Source: Paenibacillus planticolens
GTDB taxonomy: Bacteria > Bacillota > Bacilli > Paenibacillales > NBRC-103111
Assembly: GCF_013141725.1 (NCBI RefSeq)
Contig: NZ_WHNZ01000015.1
Location: 248,001-312,000 of the forward strand
DNA: 64,000 nucleotides
Direction: 5' to 3'
Of this stretch, positions 12,001-19,989 are shown in pieces. Under the pieces are notes generated by a model, which ran no database searches, was not told where the DNA came from, and worked only from the letters and a program-made list of their open reading frames with translations. The first letter of the stretch is position 1; every line of letters begins with the position of its first letter. The translations under genes and the position numbers were made by a program.

Positions 12001-15000
12001 GGCGGCCCCATATATCGGTGGGATTGCCGGATACAACGACAAGACGCGGGTGGAAAAAGTATCCTCGGGTTCTGTCAATCTCGTCGCAGGAAGTCCTAAC
12101 GCGGTGATCGGCGGAATGGCCGGCTACAATCTGAGCGGCGATACGGCCGGCGTTATTATCAACAATCATACGGATGCCCTCAGCATCAAGGTGAATCCGA
12201 CCGCTTCCCCATCCACAGTCGGAGGTATTGTCGGAATCAATGACCGCCGTGGAACAGATCCGGCTGCAGATCCAGGCAAAGCGGTCAGCACGATCCAGAA
12301 CAGCCGGATCGTCGGAACGATTCATTTGAATGCGATTGCGGCCGTAACCGGCGGGATGGTCGGCGAAAATCGCAGCTTGATCGCCAATAACAGCATTTCC
12401 GATAAAATATCGGTGGTCTCCAAAGGAAACTCCGGTATTGTCGGTGGCTTGGCCGGCGTAAATACGAACAGCGGAACGTTGTATTATACGTACTCCAATG
12501 CGAACTTGACGATCGAAGGCGAAAATACGCTGGCTGGCGGACTTGTCGGCGAAAACCGTGGTCAGGTGACTGCTTCATATGTAGACATTGATATTACCGG
12601 CAGCGCTTATGGAACAGAAGCCAATTCCGTTTATTTGGGCGGAGTCATCGGCCGCAACAGCGGAACGATTGACAAATCGTATTCGGTTTCCAAAGTGAGC
12701 GCAAAAGGCATCTACACGATCGTCGGCGGTTTAGTCGGCGAGCATGCGGCAGGCAGCATCACGAATTCTTATGCGGCCAAAGAAGTAGTTGCGGGTGCCG
12801 ATCATTCTTATGCCGGCGGACTGCTTGGCCGAATTACGAACGGCACTGTGACGACTGCCTATTCAGCCGGCAAAGTATCGGCCGTTGAAGGCTCGTATGC
12901 CGGCGGCTTTGCGGGACGCTATGACAATGCAAGCAAGGAACTGCTTTATAAAGCGTATTATGTGAAAGATGCAGGCAACGATATCAATGCGGATTTGCCT
13001 GACTTTGCCGAAGGCAATATGCGTTGGCTGAATGTGCAGGCACGGCTTAGCACAATTTTGGCGGAAACGCTCAAGAACAGAGATTATTTCCCGACGCTGT
13101 CGGGCTGGGATTTCACAACGGTCTGGAGATACGGCTCGCTCAATGCCGTATATAAATATCCCGAATTGATCCGCGTGGCCAACAGCGGAGGAGAGACGGG
13201 CAGCGACGATGTGAATGCCAACATCAATTGGTATATGCGCGATCAAGGCGCTTATAGCTTTGAGGTGAAGAGCGAGGCGGAGCTGGCAGGCCTTGCGGCC
13301 ATTGTCAACGGCTCTATGCCCGGCGTAACCAAGTTCTCTTTTGAAGGCCGGACGATCAAAGTGATGAATCCGATCCATATTCAATCGAAACAATGGGCGG
13401 CAATCGGCAGCAGCGAAGACAGCCCATTCCAAGGACATTTTAACGGAAACGGCCAGCTCATCGACGGTCTGACGGTGACACCGGTCGCCTCGTACTCCGG
13501 ACTGTTCGGCGTGATCGGGCAGCAGGCGAAGGTGGAAAATATCAATATCGAACCTTTGTCCGTGGCTGGACAACAGTTTACCGGCGTGCTTGCCGGTGTG
13601 AATCAAGGCGCTGTATCCAATATCAGCATCAAGCTGCTGGGCGGCGTGAAAATCAGCGGCGGCACTGTCGGCAGCGTGCTTGGCAAAAATACGGGTACGA
13701 TATCAGGCATTGCGATTAGTCTTGAGGGAGGCAGCCGAATCGAAGCGACAGGCGCGAATTCGGTTGCCGGCGGACTGATCGGCGACAATGCGATGGCGCT
13801 TAACCCGGGACTGTTTGCCTTCAAGCCGGTGGATGCAAGCATCGGCAGCTCGGCCGACAATGCCACGGTCGGTGGGCTGATCGGCAGACAGACCGGCGAT
13901 GTACGCGGCTTCAGCGTGGATATTGCGGCGAACTACCGCATTTCGACGACAGGCGCAAACAACACCGTGGGCGGTCTGATCGGGCAGTACGTATCCGGGC
14001 AAGCGGAGCATATCGCGCTTACCTTTACGGACGGTACGCTGCAAACGTCAGGTGCGGGATCGACTTTAGGCGGTGTGATCGGCCAATCGGGTCCGGGCAA
14101 TACGATCAGCGACGTTACGCTGGCGGTCAAGCAGGATGGCCAGCATATGACCGGCAGCGGCATTGTCGGCGGGATCGTGGGAGCCAAGGAAGGCCGGGGC
14201 ACCAATTCGTTTGACTTGGACCAAGTGAAAGTGGATAACGTGAAGCTGGTTGCCACAGGCAGCGGCGGACAAGCCGTTATCGGCGGCATCGCCGGTAAGA
14301 TCGCGAATGCAGCGGTTGAGCAGGCATCGGTAAGCGGCGCGATCAAAGCGTCCGGGGACCAAGTCATTGCAGGCGGTATCGCCGGACAGGCAGACAATGC
14401 CATTCTGTATATGGTGAATGTGACCTCGGACATCGACGCCGCGGCCCAATCGGGCGAGTCCTCCATCGGAGGCGTTGCGGGGATCATCTCGTCCAGTGAT
14501 GTCAATCGGGCCTTTAATTTCGGTAAGCTGGCTCCGTTCTATAGAGGCATATATCAAGCAACCGTCTCCGCCAAAACGATCAAAGCAGCAGGCGCGGATA
14601 ACGGAGCCGTCCTTTTTGTCGGCGGTATCGCAGGCAAGAATACGGCAGCGTCGATCTATCATTCGGTATCCGTTCCGGCCCTTGCGGTCAGCGGCGGTAA
14701 AACGTCCGCGATCGGCGGTATCGCGGGGTACAACAGCGGGATCATCGTCAGCACGGCTGCTCATAGCAGCATCACTGCAGATTCCAACCGCGTTTATCAT
14801 GTCGGCGGGGCTGTCGGCCAATCGGCTGGCGGCGAAATTCATTACACGAGTGCGACTGCAGCAGCCGGAGAGAAGATCACGGTAGGCAGCGCCGTCACGA
14901 AGCCGGGCGTAATTCCGGCAGCTCACGTCGGCGGCTTTGTAGGAATAGCCGATAACACGCTATTTACGAATTCTTTTGCCGATATCCCTGTGCAGGTGAT

Positions 15001-18000
15001 ATGCGACAATCAAGACAATACGATCTATGCCGGCGGATTTGCAGGTTTGCTGGGGGATACCGACCCGTCTGGATCGGGCGCCATCAAACGGGCTTACGCC
15101 AAAGGAACCGTGGAGGTTCAAGGAATAACGGGCGCATATGCGGGCGGGTTCGTCGGCTCCGCAGACCGTTATGCGATTAATGAAGCTTATACGACGGGAA
15201 AAGTCGCGAATCAAGGCTTTGACACACGCACGGGCGGCTTCGCCGGAGTTGTCGAGCGTATGGCTAGCGTAAAAAATGCTTATGCGATGCAGGAAAAAGT
15301 AATCACGACCGGAATCAATCACGCGACAAGGTCGTATACCGGCGGGTTCGCGGGGTATAACGACGGCGTGATCCAGAACGCCTTTGCGGGCACCCCTGCG
15401 GTCACGATGAACGTCACCGGCGCAAATGCGTTTATCGGAGCGTTTATCGGCTACAATTTCAGAGACGGGAAAGTCACGTCGTCCTCCTATCTGGGAACGC
15501 TCGCTCCGACGGGCCGCAACTTAGGCACGGGGGAGGCGATGAAAGCGGAAGGCGACCTTACCGGGTCATATGCATTCGGCAGCTGGAATTTTGACATCGA
15601 TGCCTCCTTCCTGAGCCATAACGGAGCTTCGGATATTGTCATCCTGAGCGAGAAGCAGTTGATCGGTATCACGACGTTCTATAACGATCCGGGAACCGAA
15701 TTTTACGGATTGTTTAACCGGACGGCTGCTGCGAAGCCTGAGATGAACAAGTTCTCTCTCGGGGCGGATATTGCTATGGATGGCCGTCCGTGGGTACCGT
15801 TCGCCGCTTTCTACGGAGAGTTCGACGGCAAAGGCAAATCGATTACAGGGCTTAAAGGCACGGCACCAGGTGCTTCCGCCTACGGATTTGTTGCTGAGAA
15901 TTACGGAAGCATCGCCAATATTACCTTTGTCGGCGCCAACATCGCCGCAGGCACAAACACAGGCATTGTCGCCGGGATCAACCATGACGGAGCGAAGATC
16001 AGCGGCATCACAATCAACGGCGGCACCGTGAAAGGCGCGGATTACACCGGCGGGGCGATCGGCCTCAATAGCGGAACCGCAGACCGCATAGCTGTGAATG
16101 GCACGATCAGTACAGCAGGTGGCGTTGCAGGCGGCATTGCCGGTGCGAATGAAGGAAAGATCAGCAAATCATACTCCAGAGGCACCCTCGCGAATACGAA
16201 TGCCAGTCTTCCGGTGGCAGCTGGAGGAATTGCTGGGGAGAACAGAGCAACCGGTGATATCAGCGAATCGTTCTCCTTTGCGGGCCTTACTATTTCCGCT
16301 GATCAAGCGACGGTAGGAGGCATTGCGGGTCTGAATCGGGGTAAAATCGCCAATACGTACTACTCGGGACGTTTGAGCGCAGAAGGGACAACCAAAGCGT
16401 GGGCCGGCGGCATAGTTGGGTACGCTGCAGAAGGCAAGATTAGCGATTCCTTGAATGTCGGCGAAGTTGTCGCATCAGTCGGCGGCAAAATCGATCCGAG
16501 CGCATCCTATTTCGGCGGTATCGCCGGCAAGAAGGAAGGCGCGGCTGTTATCGCGAATACCGCGTTCAACAAGCAAATGCTGAAAGCGGACACCGCCTAC
16601 TATAATGCCGATGGCAAAAGAACGGCAGGCACAAGCGGCGAAGCGATCGGCTTGTCGGCCAAGGACTTCGTCTCAGGAACGCTGCCGATCGGTCTGAATG
16701 GGGGATTGTGGCAGGCTGCTCAAGGGTTTTATCCGCAGCTTGCAGCATTTAGCGGAACCGCGGTATCCAAACTGAGTACAGCGGCCGTTATTTTAAGCGA
16801 GAAGGATTCCATCCATAGCATCAAATCCGATTTTGGGTTGACTCGCGATAGTGCGGTAACTTGGACGGCCGATCCGAATGGAATTACCATCGTCAAGGCT
16901 TCGGATGCAACGAAAGGTTCAATGAAAACGGGCGGCAGCGCCGTACTGACAGCAGCGGTGAACGGAGAAGCCAGAACGTGGACAGTGAATGCGCCAGCTT
17001 TATCATTCGTGGATACCGCGAAGAAACCTGGCGTCGTTTCCGGTGAAACTCCGTTTGCGGATCAAGTTTCCGTTGTGTTGGCTGCAGACGAGCCGGGCGG
17101 CAAGATCGTATATACGTTGGACGGCAGCCAGCCGGATGCATGGTCCAAGGTTTATACCGCGCCTATCGTACTGAAAGATACGACAACGATCAAGGCGATG
17201 ACGATAGCGGAAGATAAGGAAAACAGCGAGGTTTTGACGGCGACTTGGACGAAGAAACCTCCGTTAATGGGTGGCGGCGGATGGGCTCCGCCAATCGTTG
17301 CCGAACCGGGCATTGCCGCCAACATCGGCTCCAAGACGGTTCAGACCGATAACAAAACTTCGGTGTCCGTCGCCAAGAACAGCAAATTGACGTTGACGGC
17401 GCCGGAGGGTCAGATCATTTATTATACGACTGACGGCAGTATACCGACGAAAAACAGCGCTCGCTATACCGGAGAGATTGTGATCATGGGGAATATGACG
17501 ATTAAAATGATCACGGATAAAAACGATCAGGTTGTCACTATGAACTATCAGGTGGAAAACGCCAAGTATGATCTGAAAAGCGATGCGAGCCAAATCAAAT
17601 ACATTTCCGGCTATGAAAACAATGAATTCAGGCCGGACAACGCGCTTAGCCGCTATGAGATTACGTACATGCTCGATCCTCTGCTGAATAAAGAGGATGT
17701 GACCGTAGCGGGCGTGCTGAGTGACGTAACCAGCGGCAGACAAGATGCCGTAGCGTTCTTTACGTCGGCGGGCATCATTGAAGGGTTCCCGGACAACACC
17801 TTTGGCGGCGCTAAAAAACTGACGAGAGCGGAGTTCGTCGTTATGATGGCGAGAGTGCTGAAGCTGAATATTTCCGAGACCGGAGCGTCAACGTTGGAGG
17901 ATGTGAAGGGCCATTGGTCGGAAAAATACGTCAATGCCTTTATCAAAGCAGGGTATGTGGATGGCTTCCCGGACGGAACCTTCCAGCCTGACAACGAAAT

Positions 18001-18130
18001 TACCAGAGCGCAGGCTGTTGTTCTGATCAACCGAATTACGGGTATGGAGAAACAGGACGGCCCCGCGAAGTTCAGCGACCTGCTTCCAACGCATTGGGCT
18101 TACTCCGACATTATGGCCGCGTCCAAATAG
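9041..18130 (+). CDS. Giant GLUG-repeat surface protein with chitobiase-C-like and SLH domains, 3029 aa
   Basis: ATG at 9041 follows GAGGCGG. The N-terminus carries a signal peptide or anchor (residues 1-32, ending SFAAYYASA). The body is three blocks, each opening with a header in which a beta strand pattern ends W.PIG..F.G...I.GL (about residues 35-130, 1390-1480 and 2190-2270). Each header is followed by many GLUG-type repeats whose core is GG[ILVFM][AVI]G[YKREQ]; I count about 60 by eye. These repeats are expected to form a long beta-helix-like rod. Residues about 2670-2840 hold two chitobiase C-terminal-like modules (IVYTLDGSQPD and IIYYTTDGSIPT). Residues 2845-3029 hold a C-terminal half, two full and one N-terminal half SLH repeat, a phase often seen in such proteins. 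Likely a long cell-surface adhesin or carbohydrate-contacting stalk; no catalytic motif seen. The trypsin-like gene starts 31 bases after the stop. Confidence 0.9.
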   Translation: MALKQKSIYAIVFAGLCIVLLASFAAYYASANTGRWTDGSNPDTSWFDVDPSFGTFTINTPAKLAGVAKLVNDGTSRNGVEVNGLSGKRLEVSQDLDLSAYQWIPIGTDTKPFKGTLITTDGQTKEIRGMKVADDRLYSGLVGYMDGATVGGFKFTSTGSINMPSVSQGVYAGAAVGKMINNSYLYDITNDMTVTVDTASRDTHVGGIVGQSEGHISNLVNNGAVTVSGGTVYAGGVIGSVYGSGLEAVKLWNNGTLSVVSRAGNDVYAGGIAGYSPLLIKMSDYNTNISNAGTVTVSGGSNQYAGGILGKASGQAIFSPNTVNSGTVTIAAPSAGGSYAGGLAGFLGTEQADVAFVNTGVVTNNGGTNVYTGGIAGYVEGEFTYVKSYTNSVSITATGKDHLYTGGLIGYASGPFSFKGAAKNTAALQVSGGTQPGKPDEVYTGGLVGYSASRVLFDNTAALAFENSGAITVTGGTGLYTGGIVSNRAYARTSGEPSDNVSSIGDIKVTGKTKQYTGGFIGIVPEEGLDKTIAGASFAGDITVTATASSSDSTVSTGGIVGYYMNAGGSGSITGTSFKRTPAGVVQGVPTYRKGTLTSTGGGVHTYTGGIAGYVDGGLISGAAVGNTADSQAVLTADGFIGGVVGYLKGTIQSANVKYVTATVQTVDGFAGGVAGTAQGTITGATVGDAASAGSDSVKLAAAAGIDRLTAGGIVGRSEGPLTVTASLVTRIGLLNEAGRSGYNLGGMAGILAPDAQIGAPGAPVEVKQLEIAVKATNSNAGGAIGISRTAQITLLHIENTVTQVLASGIKVGGAIGIQEAVMNAPSSGFAITAKDVTITSQGSANQIGGIAGHNSGFINAVHTQNNLLEASGVSAELGGIAGHSEAPNNSTVLAGIGGAWVRAGEQPLLTATGANAVIGGIAGYARNTEIKDPVIDAELPDYAMISFTGANAKAGGIAGSTENGKIVGDAVKLNADNVFITSSASAAAPYIGGIAGYNDKTRVEKVSSGSVNLVAGSPNAVIGGMAGYNLSGDTAGVIINNHTDALSIKVNPTASPSTVGGIVGINDRRGTDPAADPGKAVSTIQNSRIVGTIHLNAIAAVTGGMVGENRSLIANNSISDKISVVSKGNSGIVGGLAGVNTNSGTLYYTYSNANLTIEGENTLAGGLVGENRGQVTASYVDIDITGSAYGTEANSVYLGGVIGRNSGTIDKSYSVSKVSAKGIYTIVGGLVGEHAAGSITNSYAAKEVVAGADHSYAGGLLGRITNGTVTTAYSAGKVSAVEGSYAGGFAGRYDNASKELLYKAYYVKDAGNDINADLPDFAEGNMRWLNVQARLSTILAETLKNRDYFPTLSGWDFTTVWRYGSLNAVYKYPELIRVANSGGETGSDDVNANINWYMRDQGAYSFEVKSEAELAGLAAIVNGSMPGVTKFSFEGRTIKVMNPIHIQSKQWAAIGSSEDSPFQGHFNGNGQLIDGLTVTPVASYSGLFGVIGQQAKVENINIEPLSVAGQQFTGVLAGVNQGAVSNISIKLLGGVKISGGTVGSVLGKNTGTISGIAISLEGGSRIEATGANSVAGGLIGDNAMALNPGLFAFKPVDASIGSSADNATVGGLIGRQTGDVRGFSVDIAANYRISTTGANNTVGGLIGQYVSGQAEHIALTFTDGTLQTSGAGSTLGGVIGQSGPGNTISDVTLAVKQDGQHMTGSGIVGGIVGAKEGRGTNSFDLDQVKVDNVKLVATGSGGQAVIGGIAGKIANAAVEQASVSGAIKASGDQVIAGGIAGQADNAILYMVNVTSDIDAAAQSGESSIGGVAGIISSSDVNRAFNFGKLAPFYRGIYQATVSAKTIKAAGADNGAVLFVGGIAGKNTAASIYHSVSVPALAVSGGKTSAIGGIAGYNSGIIVSTAAHSSITADSNRVYHVGGAVGQSAGGEIHYTSATAAAGEKITVGSAVTKPGVIPAAHVGGFVGIADNTLFTNSFADIPVQVICDNQDNTIYAGGFAGLLGDTDPSGSGAIKRAYAKGTVEVQGITGAYAGGFVGSADRYAINEAYTTGKVANQGFDTRTGGFAGVVERMASVKNAYAMQEKVITTGINHATRSYTGGFAGYNDGVIQNAFAGTPAVTMNVTGANAFIGAFIGYNFRDGKVTSSSYLGTLAPTGRNLGTGEAMKAEGDLTGSYAFGSWNFDIDASFLSHNGASDIVILSEKQLIGITTFYNDPGTEFYGLFNRTAAAKPEMNKFSLGADIAMDGRPWVPFAAFYGEFDGKGKSITGLKGTAPGASAYGFVAENYGSIANITFVGANIAAGTNTGIVAGINHDGAKISGITINGGTVKGADYTGGAIGLNSGTADRIAVNGTISTAGGVAGGIAGANEGKISKSYSRGTLANTNASLPVAAGGIAGENRATGDISESFSFAGLTISADQATVGGIAGLNRGKIANTYYSGRLSAEGTTKAWAGGIVGYAAEGKISDSLNVGEVVASVGGKIDPSASYFGGIAGKKEGAAVIANTAFNKQMLKADTAYYNADGKRTAGTSGEAIGLSAKDFVSGTLPIGLNGGLWQAAQGFYPQLAAFSGTAVSKLSTAAVILSEKDSIHSIKSDFGLTRDSAVTWTADPNGITIVKASDATKGSMKTGGSAVLTAAVNGEARTWTVNAPALSFVDTAKKPGVVSGETPFADQVSVVLAADEPGGKIVYTLDGSQPDAWSKVYTAPIVLKDTTTIKAMTIAEDKENSEVLTATWTKKPPLMGGGGWAPPIVAEPGIAANIGSKTVQTDNKTSVSVAKNSKLTLTAPEGQIIYYTTDGSIPTKNSARYTGEIVIMGNMTIKMITDKNDQVVTMNYQVENAKYDLKSDASQIKYISGYENNEFRPDNALSRYEITYMLDPLLNKEDVTVAGVLSDVTSGRQDAVAFFTSAGIIEGFPDNTFGGAKKLTRAEFVVMMARVLKLNISETGASTLEDVKGHWSEKYVNAFIKAGYVDGFPDGTFQPDNEITRAQAVVLINRITGMEKQDGPAKFSDLLPTHWAYSDIMAASK

Positions 18131-18161
18131 GCGCAGCCAGCCTGGAAAGGCGGTATAGACA

Positions 18162-18857
18162 ATGAAAAGAAAAATAGCTGCGATAGGTTTACTCCTTCTA
18201 ATGCTCTCCTGCCTGAGCTTTTTCGTCCGGGCGAATGCGGATGAGGCGGCGACTTATAACGCAGAGGAGATGTATGAACGCGCGCAAAGCGCGGTGTTCT
18301 ACCTCCGGGCTTTGAACGGTGACAATACGTTAAAGGCCTCAGGTACCGGAGTGATGATATCCACAGACGGTATCGCGGCAACGGCTTACCATGTGATCGC
18401 AGAGGCCGATCACCTGGAAGCTGTTTTCGGCGACGGACGCAAGGTCTCTTCGATCGAAGTGCTCGGCGTCGATGACCAGACGGATGCGGCGGTCTTGAAG
18501 CTGCCAGCAGCGGTGGGTGAGCACGCCTCCCATGAGGGGAAAGCGTCGTATAACGCTCTTCGAGTCAGGGGAACGGCGGTAAAGCATGGCGAGAAAGTAT
18601 TCGCCATCGGATACCCGATGAAAGATACTCCGATCATTACAGAGGGCATTATCAACTCCCCGAAGGCGGAAATCAACGGGCGGGACCGCATTCTGACCTC
18701 GGCGCAAATCGCCAGTGGAATGTCCGGAGGCCCGGTCATCGACCGATACGGACGTTTGGCCGGGATCGTGTCCGGGTCCATGCGAACGATGAACAATATC
18801 CATCTGGTCATTCCAATGGAGCAGCTGCGAATGCTGCTGCCGGCATCGACCAAGTAA
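18162..18857 (+). CDS. Secreted trypsin-like serine protease (S1C, HtrA-type core without PDZ)
   Basis: 231 residues, ATG at 18162 behind AAAGGCGG. Signal peptide at residues 1-26 (MKRKIAAIGLLLLMLSCLSF.., ending ANA). The chymotrypsin-fold triad is readable: His in TAYHVI (about residue 74), Asp in DDQTDAAVLKL (about residue 108) and Ser in GMSGGPVIDRYGRLAG (about residue 188), with the usual GTGVMIS strand ahead of the His. Length fits a bare protease domain; there is no PDZ or transmembrane anchor beyond the signal peptide, unlike classical HtrA. It lies 31 bases downstream of the GLUG/SLH giant and before a strong terminator, so it is probably the last gene of the surface-protein operon. 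Processing or quality control of those exported giants is an inference; a general envelope protease is the alternative. Confidence 0.88.
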   Translation: MKRKIAAIGLLLLMLSCLSFFVRANADEAATYNAEEMYERAQSAVFYLRALNGDNTLKASGTGVMISTDGIAATAYHVIAEADHLEAVFGDGRKVSSIEVLGVDDQTDAAVLKLPAAVGEHASHEGKASYNALRVRGTAVKHGEKVFAIGYPMKDTPIITEGIINSPKAEINGRDRILTSAQIASGMSGGPVIDRYGRLAGIVSGSMRTMNNIHLVIPMEQLRMLLPASTK

Positions 18858-18895
18858 CGGGTAGAGAAGTATGTGACATCCATTTGAAAAATGAC

Positions 18896-18932
18896 AAGAA
18901 GCCGACTCGCCTTAGGGTGAGTCGGCTTCTTT
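18896..18932 (+). terminator. Rho-independent terminator of the SLH/protease operon
   Basis: A 16-bp stem (AAGAAGCCGACTCGCC at 18896-18911 against GGTGAGTCGGCTTCTT at 18916-18931, one mismatch) with a 4-base loop. It lies 38 bases after the protease stop. The flanking A and T ends could make it work in both directions. Confidence 0.85.
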
Positions 18933-18964
18933 GGTATGGAAAAGGAGACCCAGTCCCAGTCGAC

Positions 18965-19630
18965 TGGGGTAAGCAAAGCATGCCATTTATCGCATGGCGG
19001 GACGGTGAGTCGCCATTCTTCAGGCCTCGCTAGAAGGGAAGGGGTACTTACAGGGCGCTATTTTGCTAGAAACAGCCCTTTTGGCAAGGGGGAGGGAACT
19101 AGAGGCCGCTTTTTCACCATTCCGAGCAGCTAGTTAGACCATTGAGCCGAAATAAGACCCTGTAGTTCCCCTCGTGCGCCTGAAATTCCGCTTTTCGCTG
19201 AAATAAGGGAATGGAGTTCCCTCAATCGGGCAGATCTCAAGTTTAGCCGCTCTCAAGTTACTTGCTAGTTGCAGGTAAGGGTTAAATGAAGAAGGTCGAT
19301 CGTCCAGGTGAAACAGTTTTAACTTTAATATGATGGACGATGGAGACCCGGAAATTCCACCGCAGTTTGCCTGTGAGGCATACGAAGGAGAAATGTCTCC
19401 GGAGTATTACAAGGGTGTACACGGATATGAAGACCGGTAAGGAAAAAGAAGTTGAAGGCAGCACAAAGTAGAACAAAAAGGGAATGGGTATGGGATGGAG
19501 AAGCGATAGCGTCCGTATTTGAAATCGTGTTATTACCGCTAAATCCAATTAAAGAAACACGATTTCAAGAAACGGTCGGAATCCTATACCCAATTCCCTC
19601 CCCACTCTCCAACGTACGAGTTTAGACAAA
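18965..19630. repeat. Composite intergenic repeat, copy 1
   Basis: Three separate blocks also occur, in the same order and strand, at 50190-50852. Block A (about 19055-19230 against 50240-50425) shares phrases such as ACAGGGCGCTATTTTGCT, GAGGGAACTAGAG and AAATAAGACCCTGTAGTT. Block B (19336-19353 against 50437-50454) is GACGATGGRGACCCGGAA. Block C (19450-19629 against 50720-50852) shares GTAGAACAA, AGAAGCGA, GCGTCCGTATTTGAAA and CGTACGAGTTTAGACAA. The DNA between blocks differs in length and sequence. It has no transposase and no clear terminal repeats. I take it as a lineage-specific intergenic element of unknown role. Confidence 0.75.
19519..19568. repeat. Hairpin-forming insertion within block C of the repeat
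   Basis: Compared with the copy at 50720-50852, this copy has 48 extra bases (about 19525-19572) between TTTGAAA and CGGTCGG. The insertion creates a perfect 13-bp inverted repeat, TTGAAATCGTGTT (19519-19531) against AACACGATTTCAA (19556-19568), with a 24-base loop, and ends in a repeated GAAA. It resembles insertion of a very small palindromic element. Confidence 0.7.
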
Positions 19631-19780
19631 GCTAAAGGTTTGCGGTAATTCAAAGTGAACAATTGTAAACAATCAATTTCATCGAATTTCAACAAACTGA
19701 CGATCACGAAGCGAACTCTCGAAGCGAATCCGATAATTGGAGGATTAAGGATAATTTATGGATTATTTTAGTTGAAAGTG

Positions 19781-19810
19781 TTTACAATAACAGCTCCTTT
19801 GAATTATATT
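19781..19810 (+). promoter_or_regulatory. Probable sigma-A promoter of cpdB
   Basis: TTTACA (19781-19786), 18-base spacer, TATATT (19805-19810). This predicts transcription from about 19817 and a leader near 170 bases. It is the best promoter-like pair in the AT-rich DNA ahead of cpdB. Confidence 0.55.
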
Positions 19811-19822
19811 TAGTCTATCAAA

Positions 19823-19842
19823 TGTAAAAACAATATTTTACA
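19823..19842. promoter_or_regulatory. Inverted repeat at the cpdB transcription start, candidate operator
   Basis: TGTAAAA-N6-TTTTACA, a perfect 7-bp inverted repeat starting 13 bases after the -10 box. A longer repeat with the same half-site theme lies just past the promoter of the gene at 27011. A repressor site is the obvious reading; the protein is unknown. Confidence 0.4.
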
Positions 19843-19989
19843 AATGATTCAGTTGTGGGGAGAGGTTGATTGGCATTTACTTCTTTGTGACTGGGAGGTT
19901 GTCGAGGGAAACGGAGAGCGTGCAAGAAATAAGGCTTCGTCTGGCATTTAAATGAACGAAGGTTAATTAATTTCAAGGAGGAATTGCAG

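Larger units (their letters stand above)
18858..19989. other. Long intergenic region between the protease gene and cpdB
   Basis: No gene that I can support. In order it holds a rho-independent terminator (18896-18932), a composite repeat shared with 50190-50852 (about 18965-19630), a hairpin insertion inside that repeat (19519-19568), a plain AT-rich stretch (19640-19770), a sigma-A type promoter (19781-19810), an inverted repeat just past the -10 (19823-19842) and the roughly 170-base leader of cpdB. Short open frames inside the repeat have no ribosome site and track the repeat, not a protein. Confidence 0.7.

Noticed and set aside
18936..19133. A 65-codon + strand frame in the composite repeat
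   Set aside because: No ribosome site; the sequence is explained by the repeat, and the second copy does not keep the frame.
19282..19548. Minus-strand frame resembling the one at 50707-50889
   Set aside because: Similarity between the two peptides follows the DNA repeat. There is no ribosome site, and the 48-base insertion in one copy falls inside the region.
19823..19842. TnrA/GlnR box
   Set aside because: The TGTAAAA/TTTTACA arms look right, but the full site is 20 bases long and does not fit the 17-base TGTNA-N7-TNACA spacing.
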